Both the position numbers and the translations under genes were made by a program. This document shows positions 54,600-64,000 of a stretch of 64,000 nucleotides of DNA, in pieces. Every line of letters starts with the position of its first letter. The first letter of the stretch is position 1. The notes under the pieces were generated by a model. That model did not search any database and was not told the origin of the DNA. It was given only the letters and a program-made list of their open reading frames with translations. Source of the DNA: Chionoecetes opilio (Eukaryota > Arthropoda > Malacostraca > Decapoda > Majidae); the NCBI GenBank assembly GCA_016584305.1, contig JACEEZ010020491.1, positions 127,501 through 191,500 on the forward strand, read 5' to 3'.

Positions 54600-56500
54600 A
54601 AAGGACTCATCATTCTTCTTCTTGTGGACCCTTTGTCGCTTAGTATGCTTATAGGTACTCTTCCCACTGCATCTCCTTCGTTAAAACAAAACTTGTTAAC
54701 ACCTTGATTATTTCACCTGGGAAAGACATTTTCATCAGCTTCAATCCTTTGATTATCATCCTTAATTCATTGTCTCTTAGTGTGTTCTTATCCCAGCACT
54801 GCGTTAGGAACACTGGTGAGGTTTACAATACTTTCAGTTTCCTTTCTTTCCCCTACAGCCCACTACCCACCGTACGACAGGGCCCCGTCTTTCTGCCCTC
54901 TAGTCCCCCGTCCCACTCCTCTCTGCCTAGGACCGTTACTATTGACGCTATAAGCTTTTCCCTCTGCGACGTCCTATACTTGTTGCATTCCACAATGACA
55001 TGCTCTACAGTTTCTTCTACGCTCATACCTGTAGCTACAATTATGGTTCTCCGTTCACTGTTTCTTCGTTGACTTCAAAGGTGCCTGTTCTCGGTGCTTT
55101 GTAGGAGTAACTTACCTACCACAGTATCAATATTGCCAGGTACCCCCCTGGTTTTGTTTCCACCTGTACCACTGCAAACGTGATTCCTGACATCCCTCCT
55201 GCCAATCGAAAGCAAAGCCCATTATTCTCCAATTTCTTTTGATATCTCTTATCTCCATTTTGGTTCCATTCTCTCCTTTTCCATCTAGTTCCTTCTTCCA
55301 GGTGGTACTGATCTATTTCCTGGATATTTTCTTTGCCCATCTATCTTCAGTAAGTCTCAATTTTCTTGTGGAAACACCAGTTTTCCTTTAATTATCCTTT
55401 CCTGAAGGTGCTCCATCCCATGTTCCCCTTATGGCCTCTACATCAGTGCTCTACAAGCTCCTAGACCCCATCTTCTACTGGTTCTGAGCCTTTACCAAGT
55501 GCATGACTGTCTCCTTCCCTGTATCTGAGTCACTCTTGACCACATACAAGAATAATAGGGTACAGCCACCCCTTCGCCTGGCCTACTTTCATATGTATTA
55601 GTGATGTTTCCCACCATTTATAATCAATGCCTACCAACCCTCCTTGCCTGCCTCAATTAACTTTCCCCTGCTTTTCAACGTGCCTATCCCGTCCTTGTAT
55701 ACTTCCAATTGTTTTTTTTTTTTCCTTAGGGGTTATCTTATAAATATGTACTTATCTACTACTTCTAGGACATTATTCTGAAGCAGCACTGCACTGTTAA
55801 ACTCTATGACTTTACAATCCATTTCACTAAAATTCAGGTCCCATTCCCTTCTCCGTACTGTTTGTTATGTGTAAAATCTCCTCCATTTCATCTTACTTTC
55901 TGCCATCAGCACTACTCATCAGCATAGGCCAGACATCCTAATTCTCTCTCCAATTTGGCTAGCTTCCATTACTGGACTCTGCTTCTCACGATCATTCCTC
56001 TAAATACAGATTAAATAATGTGGGGACGTGACAGAAAAATTTCCTTGGTTCTAACTCCAAATTTTTACCATTCCACCTCACTTCTCCTAAAACCCACTTT
56101 GCTCTCTCCTAACATCTTGTTTCCTCTAATCACACAATTTCAATTTTCTCATTTATAAATCATTTCAAAACCTTGGATAGTAGGTTCCTGACAGCTATGG
56201 GCCTATAATTGGCATATGTCCTTATCTTTTCCTCATCCTTTGGTGTATTAGGGTCACTATGCCTTTTTCCAGTCCTGTGGCACGCAAGCCTTGCTAACAA
56301 GCACTGGTCACATATGGTTATATATGCCGTTTTACTCTTCTCCTCTATATCTAACAAATCCCAATGAGCCCATCTGTCCTGACAAGCTTTGCCCGTTCTC
56401 AAAACTTTTCAGTACCTTTATTCTACCTCTCAAAGCTCATTAATTAGGTACTGATTTTCCTCCATTTCTCTCTTAGTCACTGTAGATCATAATGTTCTTA
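54600..56500 (-). pseudogene. Old non-LTR retrotransposon RT of a different lineage, heavily decayed
   Basis: Minus strand in order: PNTPKDEEKIRTYANYRPIA and VRNLLSKVLK (RT fingers, 56160-56260), TLFNLYLEE (motif B tail, about 56010), AESSN, LAYADE-like (about 55920, degraded palm), MEEILHITNS, a long decayed region, and the C-terminal zinc-knuckle area EETVEHVIVECNKYRTSQRE (about 54960-55020). It shares no close similarity with the RTE-like or CR1 copies. The blocks resemble R1/Jockey-like elements. Many stops; clearly ancient. Confidence 0.65.
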
Positions 56501-58196
56501 CATTCGCTCTACTCAGTCATTTCTAATTACTGTACTCCATTTTACCCTTCTATAATGATTCGTATTTCATCCTCCTTCTCAGTATGTCTTACCTCTATTT
56601 TCAATTTAACTTTCTGGTTGAGATGTACTCTCGTCACCGAGGTTTCCTTTTTTAAGTGTTTTCCATCCTCAGACTTTCCCTCTTCCCTCGAGGTAAACTG
56701 TGAGTTTCTTTGCCTGCTGTCAACAAGAGTTTCATCTAAATTTTTTATTATATTTTGAGTTGTCATTGCTTTATAATGTGTTCTTGCAAGACTGCCTCCT
56801 GCTTTGTGCTACTGTTGGTACTGCATGTACTGTATCTAGCTGTTGCGTTTCTATTCCACTGCATATAATGTTTCCTCCACTTGTTGCAATTGCCATTCTA
56901 ACTGTTAACATATGCGCGTTACCCTATATACTTGGTGTAAATAGTATATTTGAATTTTGTATTTAAGTTTATTTTATTTTTATTTATTTATTTTATGTTG
57001 GTTGTTTTATGTTCACTCAATACTTGGCATTTGGTATCTTGTCTCTTTTTTTCCCTATGATCTGCAGGACAAACAACATAAATTTTTCTTTTTTTTCCTT
57101 TGTGCTGTTTGTTACAGCATGTTATTCAGTAAGGTTTACCACTTAATTTCCTTGCAGTAGCTCTAATGCTTATAAATCTGCGATATTTGTATTGGTTTAT
57201 ATGTGTTTACTTACCTTTGTGCCTGTTTTCGCCCATTGTAATGTATGCTAAAGCTTTGCTTTGTTTTCTTTGTTCAAACATGTATGATGTGATAGCATAA
57301 CGTTGCCACAGCCATTGCTCAAGGTTTCTCAACATAAAACTCCTGATGCGTCTTCTGTTCATGGGTGCAGCATGTTTGCAACAAACTCTGTGTTTTCTCG
57401 TGCTATGCATCACAAGTGTTCTTTACTGCTGCTCATTAATGCATGATATTAGTTCTATGTTTTTGTGATCTCTTGTATAATGACAATAACTTCTTAGTGT
57501 TATCTCCTGCAATGCATGCAATGTCTGTAATAGGCAGGTGTTGCTGTTGCGTAGGTAGCCGCATGTAAAAGCGTAATGACTCTTAACTGTCTGCCTTTGT
57601 ATTACATAATCAAGTATTGCATTGCCTGTTCTACATGATTTGTAAACCTCAAAGTACTAGAAATTTGAATAAAATTTGGCTAACCATATTTGCTTTAGAT
57701 AATTTATTTCTTGTCAAAGATACTATCCAAAAATATTTATATTTCTTGAGGAGGGTATAGCCTATAAACATACAAATGAATATACATTTTTTGGGATCAG
57801 TATATATATAATAGATGTAGAGGAAGTGCAGGCTATTATGAGCCGCCATTTTGAGTTAACAATCGATTCCGTACGTTCTCTAATGTTTCCCATGCTCTGT
57901 CTTTACCACTATCCCGCGGTTAGATGGCGTGACAATCGCGGCTTCGAAACTTTACTACAGGAATCACCTTCCTTGTCCTCTATATTCCTTGGGTGAGGGG
58001 GAGGAACGATCTACGCCGCAACAGGTACAAAACAAGAAAAGGACAACACGATGATCAAAAAAGTAATATTGGTAAGAGATACCAAGTGTAAATATTATAA
58101 CACTTGATCTTATGTCAAATTTTGATTCAGTTCCTTTAAATTGATATTAATACAAATAATGTAATTTTCATAATTTTCCCTTAAATGTAATAAATA
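56501..58196. other. 1.7 kb AT-rich sequence without recognised features
   Basis: T-rich with scattered short frames. No RT, endonuclease, TIR or splice-flanked exon recognised. Confidence 0.5.
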
Positions 58197-58835
58197 ATGA
58201 GTTTTGAAATGTATGATCTTAGTAATGATGACATTAATGTAGTTGATAATTTTAATTCACGTGAGCCTTTATGCAAATATTACTTTGGTAATGAATTTGA
58301 TACACAAGTATCACCAATAAATATAAATCTTACCCACATATCTTTCAACATCAGCAGTGTACCACTCCACTTAGATTATTTTTTTAATCAGTGATACTCT
58401 AAGATAATGTGATTTATCTACGCAAACATTTCCGGGGTTTTGTTGTGCAAAATGTCTCATTTCAATTACCACACATAGAAACTTCATTCCTAAAAGTTAC
58501 ATCAGGGAGTAATTATATTATTGGAATGGTTTAAAGACATCCAAATGCTAGTTTTGATAGCCTTCATTCATCTATTGAGCCTATTCTTGAATCATTGCCC
58601 ATTGAAAGTACAACTGTTCATATAATGGAGACTTTAATATAAATTCTTTTTTAAGATGAGGTGATAAATTCTTCTGTTTGAGGGGAACCTAACTATACCA
58701 ATTATTTCATCTATATCATATTTTGCCCACCAATAACTAAGCCTACCAGAGTGACATATTCTTCAGCTACCCTTATTGACCACATATGGACCAACACCAT
58801 GAATGAAATCCTACGTAAATAGTGGCATTATAAAT
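58197..58835 (+). pseudogene. LINE endonuclease fragment of a third type
   Basis: LTHISFNISSVPLHLDYFFN (start of the EEP domain), then in other frames VIYLRKHFRGFVVQNVSFQL, SNYIIGMV, RHPNASFDSFIHSIEPILES, ESTTVHI-GDFN-like, ITKPTRVTYSSATLIDHIWT (58740-58795) and IINVT. The order matches the endonuclease of LINE ORF2, with stops near 58394 and several frameshifts. It breaks off at AATGTTACGCCCCG (58836). Confidence 0.65.
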
Positions 58836-58984
58836 GTTACGCCCCGTTTGGGGAGAGGGTGCGCAACGGGGGTGAAGCTCCTCATAGCGGACCCCCCTAT
58901 CGGCTACGGTTATATCCGATCGGTCGCTGATCGTGCATGAATCTAAACCCCAGCCACCCTTTACATGTTGCTGCCAGGTGGAAC
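58836..58984 (+). other. GC-rich block with LTR-like start
   Basis: Begins TGTTACGCCCCGTTTGGGG exactly where the LINE endonuclease breaks, and is compositionally unlike both sides. TGTTAC is a common start of Gypsy-type LTRs, so this may be the left end of an LTR or other insertion running into the microsatellite, but no second copy or primer site is in view. Confidence 0.3.
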
Positions 58985-59986
58985 ATCTCTCTCTCTCTAC
59001 TCTCGCCTCTCTCTCGCTCTCGCCTCTCTCCTCAATACTATAATTATATAGATAATATATTATATATACGATATAGATATATAAGATAGTCGTTAAGGGA
59101 TATAATATAGAGATAGGTAGATAGTAGAGAAGAGATAGATAGGATTATATATATAGATAGAGATAGAGAGATGATGTATATATATATCCTATGAGCAGAG
59201 ATATAGATGGATATATATATTATATATATATTAAGTAGTAAGAAGTACATAGACAGTATATAGAGCGATATGTATAGTTATATATAATATTATATATATA
59301 TGATATATATAGTAATCAGGAGATATATAGAAATAAACTTATAGATGAGTAATAAATATATATCTAATATATATATAATATCTATTAATATATATATATT
59401 ATATATATATAAATAGTATTTATAGTATAGTATAGATATATATAATTATATGTACTATAAATATCTAGATTAATATATATCATATATATATATATATACT
59501 ATATGATGTAGATATATATATATATATCTAATATAATATGTATATATATATTATATGACGACCATATAGATTATAGAGATATCTATATATATATATAGTA
59601 TAGATCTATAATGTATATATAGATGATATATATATACGATATTTATTATAGATCAATATATAGTATATATATTATATATATATATACTATATATATATAT
59701 ATAGATCATAGATGTAGGATAGATTATTATATATATATTGAATAGAATGTACGATAGATTATATTTGATCATATAGTATATATATATATAATATGTAATA
59801 GTATATATATATTATATATATTATGTATATTTATGATATATATGTATATATATATATGTATGAATATATACTATAATATAATATATATATATGTATATAT
59901 AATGTATGATATATACTATATATATATAGCATATATATAATATACTATATAATATTATATGATATATGATATATATATATATATAT

Positions 59987-60024
<38 letters not shown>

Positions 60025-60630
60025 TATCTATGTTATATGTGTATATGCATATATATATATATATACTATATATATATATATTATATATCTATCAGTCTAT
60101 ATATATATATATATCTTACATATATATATTATTTACAACTTATATAGTACATATATATATAGTAGTAGTCAATAAATACTATATATATATATATAATATC
60201 ATAGATAATATGTATATATACTAATTTTTTATATTATCTATATATTTAATATATATATATATATACTATTATAATATCATATATATTATATATATAAATG
60301 GTATATATCTAAACTTATAAATAATACATATATATAATCTAAATATACTATATATTATATATATTATATATTATAATATATAATATAAATGTAATATATA
60401 TATACATTTATATATATATACTATGATATATATATATATATATGACTATATATATAGATATATATCTAAATCGTATAATCTACTCTATACACTATATATT
60501 TATATATATATATCTATTAATATAATTATATATATATATATATAACTATATATATATATATATAATTATATATATATATATATATGATATATATTATATA
60601 TTTTATATATATAAATATATATTATATATC
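58985..60630. repeat. (CT)n then 1.6 kb of degenerate (TA)n
   Basis: 58985-59035 is CT/CTCG-rich. 59036-60630 is almost entirely TA with irregular G and C substitutions. All Tyr/Ile-rich frames here are translated repeat. Confidence 0.9.
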
Positions 60631-61395
60631 GCAAAGCGCGTTTTTGCAAAGGCAGACAGATATGGATATGTAGGGAGATGAAATAAAGAGAGAATAAGAG
60701 AAAAATTAAATAGTAGAGGAATAAGAGGAAAAGGGGCCAAGAGTGAACGATTGTTTATCTACAACAGAGGACGCGGACAGAAATGTGACTATGTTTGTTT
60801 TGGCCATATGGGTACAAAAAGGAATAGGGAACACTGACCGTGCGAAAAGTAAATGAGGAGATAAGTTTACAAGAGGTGAAAGGCAAGGTAACCCAGAAGA
60901 ACTGAGGGTGAATCTGGGTCCAAAATAGATAACAGATATATAGAGATATAGGCCCTAAGTTTGTACGAATACGTTGAAAGAGTGTGGGACAGATGTAGGC
61001 CTAAAAGCTTGTAACGAGACGAAACCTTGTGTGGGCGTGTTTTAAATATCTCAGGGTGGAGGCGTGGTTTGTGAAATGTGGTCTCGACAAATGAGAGGAA
61101 AGAACCTTTGAAAAAACGCCCTCATGTCTTGTTGGAAGAAGGTATGGACGAATGACAAAAAGTTGGAGTCTGACACGCCTTACGGAAAAAAGTATCTAGC
61201 CAATGATGGAAAGTTGAGAATATTGAAGAACTAAAATAAGGTGGTAGTTAAGAGTTATAGGGAGATGAGAAAATATGACCTGTGTAGAGAAAATTGTACC
61301 AATAGAAAGTAGGTAGGCGTGTTCTAGGAAATAAGTTGTGAGGAGGAACTAGATAATACCCAAATACCTTAAAGAAAGGAAAGTACTATATAAAG
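60631..61395. other. Unassigned purine-rich sequence between AT tracts
   Basis: GA-rich on the plus strand with no open frame of note. Its boundary with the inverted repeat arm at 61396 is not marked by any composition change. Confidence 0.5.
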
Positions 61396-61884
61396 ATGAA
61401 ACACAAATGAAAGTAATCCTTTTCAGACTACACCATGGGTTTCTTTGCTATTCATTAAGGTAAGTAGAAGATTGTCGCAAGGGATTGGTATGTGGCATTG
61501 TATTTAGGGTGTAACGCAGCCATATAATGTGTTAGGATGTTTAAGGATACTATGTGAAAAAGGGAGTGATGACACTGCCTTATATGAAAGATTTGGAATC
61601 TGTTGGGAATTATGAATCAGTCAGGGAGTGATTGTGTTTAGACTGAGTCGGTGTATTACTGATATTATTTTATAGAAGGAGAGGATCGCTGTGATTTAGA
61701 TGATTCGGTGTAATAACGACATTAATTTAAATCGGACAGATTGAGTGAGAGGATGTACTTGCAAATGAGATTGTTAATTATAATAGAAGAAAATGCAATC
61801 GTTTGTCCTTGAACCTAACTAAGCCAGTCAAAGAAGGGGACAAACAACACGTTCGTAAGCGATCGCAACCTGTTTGCTTTACAT
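61396..61884. repeat. Left arm of a long inverted repeat
   Basis: 489 bp whose reverse complement is 63513-64000 at roughly 85-90 percent identity by eye. Matching landmarks: ATGAAACACAAATGAAAGTA, GGGTTTCTTTGCT, GTATTTAGGGTGTAACGCA, CAGGGAGTGATT, GTTTGTCCTTGAACCTAA, GCGATCGCAAC and TTTACAT. Confidence 0.85.
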
Positions 61885-63512
61885 AGATAATATATATATA
61901 TCATATATAGTATATATATATATATATATATATATAAAGATATATATAATATATATATTAGATATATGAGAACGATAATAGTATTATATTAGTATTCATG
62001 AGTTAGATATTTACTATGATATTATATATATAGATAAATATATACTCTACTATAGATATATATATATAGATATATATAGTTGACTATATATGATATATAT
62101 AGATATATATATTATATCATAACCGTCATGCATATATATATATTATATCTATATATAGTATATATATCAGTATAATATATAAGAGTATATATAATATTAT
62201 TTATGGATCGTATATATATAGTATATAATATATATGTATGGATGTGCACGATATATATATAATACATATATATCTATATGGAGATATATATCATACATAT
62301 ACATATATAGATATAGATATATACAAGTATATATTATATATAGTCTATATATATAGTATAGTAGATGTAGATTAGAATATATAGATATATATATATAATC
62401 TATATCCTATATAGAATTATATAGTTATCCTATATAATATATATAGTAGTATGATATATAGTATAGTATGATTTATATATATAGGATTATATATATATAT
62501 AAGATTATATATATATACAGAGATATATATATATATAAGATTAAAATATATATAATATATATATATGGTAGATATAGTCTACAGGAATATATTAATACAG
62601 TATAGATAGATATATATATATGTACTATATTATTGTTATATATATATAATATATGATATATACTATAGATAGTTATAGTATATATTACGTAATATATATA
62701 TGTATATTATAATATACATATATATAATATATTATATATGAGTAACTATATATATTATACTATATGTGTATATATATAACATATATATATAACCCCCATA
62801 GATAATATATAATATATATAATGTATTATATATATCAGTATATATATATACATATAGATATTAAGAGTAATATATCTATAGTATATTGTAGTTATATAAT
62901 ATATATATATATGTATATATATATACTTATATAATAATATGATAATAGATATTACCTAGTATATATATAAGATATAGAGATATAGATATAGCTATATATC
63001 TAATATAATAGATATATATATATATATGTATATATGATATAGAATATATTATAGTGATATATATCAATATATATATATTATATCATACTAGAATATATAT
63101 CTAATGTATATAAATATATATATGTATATGCTATATTTATTAACATATACTATAATATATGTATATATACCTGTATATATACATACATAAATATATATAT
63201 ATATAAGTATATCTATATAATATATAAATATGAATATAATACTATATATACAGCATATATATATACTTAATATACTATATACTAGATTATATAATATATA
63301 TATTATATATATAATATCTATATATATATATATATCTATATATATTATACTATTATATATATATGTATATATAATATATATATATATATTATATATATAT
63401 ATTACTCTATATAATATAGTTATAGATATCATATATAGAAGTTTATATATATAATATATACTATATATATATATATAATATATATATAATATATATATAA
63501 TAATATTAATAT
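61885..63512. repeat. 1.63-kb degenerate (TA)n spacer between inverted arms
   Basis: TA-dominated with scattered other bases, no genes. Being nearly self-complementary, it would let the flanking arms pair into a large cruciform. Confidence 0.9.
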
Positions 63513-64000
63513 AATGTAAAGCAACATGTTGCGATCGCTACGAACTTGTTGTTGTCCCTTCTTTACCCGGCTTATTTAGGTTCAAGGAACAAACACGATT
63601 GCATTTTCTTCTATTATAATTAACATATTTCATTTGCAGTACATACCTTCTCCGTCAATCTCCTATTATAAATAAATGTCGTTATACACCGATCATCTCT
63701 AAACACAGATCCTCTCCTTCTAATAAACATAATATCGTAATACACCGACTCATCATAAAACACAAATCACTCCCTGAATGATTCATAATTCACAACAATT
63801 CGACAAAATCTTCATATAAGCTGCATCACCCTAATTTCACATAGTATCATTAAAACGTCCTAACACATTAATATGGCATGCGTTACACCCTAAATACAAT
63901 GCTACCAATGCCCTTGCGAACAATGCCTTATACTTACTTAATGAAAGCAAAGAAACCCATCGGTTGTAGTCTGAAATGAATACTTTCATTTGTGTTTCAT
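63513..64000. repeat. Right arm of the long inverted repeat, reaching the window edge
   Basis: Reverse complement of the left arm with scattered substitutions and indels. The arm is still matching at base 64000, so its true end lies outside. Confidence 0.85.

Noticed and set aside
59044..60224. Tyr/Ile-rich frames in AT tracts, likewise at 63088-63454
   Set aside because: Translated (TA)n. No start context or domain.

Overview
This is a eukaryotic, intron-bearing, repeat-saturated stretch of animal DNA with no bacterial, phage or organellar gene order. The retroelement content (CR1-type LINE with an esterase ORF1, a LINE with a TGAT-repeat tail that I call RTE-like, BEL/Pao, PIF/Harbinger), very long (TA)n, (CT)n and (AC)n tracts, and degenerate TTAGG/CCTAA blocks fit an arthropod, most likely a decapod crustacean. 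That is inference from composition, not proof. I find no complete host gene. The best host candidate is one isolated exon at 25056-25214.

Layout. 1-20.5 kb is a stack of nested transposons. A CR1-type LINE (about 1453-11141) is split by a hairpin/minisatellite repeat plus an internally deleted BEL/Pao element (3573-8351) and by a (CT)n-filled MITE (9836-10578). Next comes a minus-strand RTE-like LINE (12566-20455), cut in two by a 5.95-kb DNA transposon (13924-19873). That transposon has long inverted ends and a TTA target duplication. It encodes a zinc-finger/FEN1-XPG-like nuclease/CXC protein that I assign, with reserve, to the Academ superfamily. 20788-23805 is a second, unclassified TIR transposon. 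26484-31265 is a 2.4-kb near-duplication around a single N, carrying an RNase H fragment and LINE reverse-transcriptase fragments. 31266-35873 is a PIF/Harbinger remnant loaded with another LINE, TTAGG-like blocks and a SINE, all inside one more copy of the same LINE. About 38-50.8 kb has poor consensus quality and holds a second, divergent Academ-like gene (about 40960-45770) and a third TIR transposon (46674-49660), again inside a copy of the same LINE. 51-58.9 kb has MITEs, a third copy of the hairpin repeat, and two more decayed LINE fragments. 58.9-64 kb is dominated by AT tracts and a long inverted repeat whose right arm reaches the window edge.

How the parts relate: the RTE-like LINE family was the landing site for three different TIR transposons, and the broken LINE frames flanking each insert fit back together. 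Two of the inserts share TAGT... termini, a TTA target and a C-terminal cysteine-rich CXC tail. Most coding segments are broken by stops and frameshifts. Some breaks are real decay and some are probably consensus errors. Three single N characters (11846, 20357, 28881) sit in or beside near-duplicated sequence and look like unresolved assembly joins.
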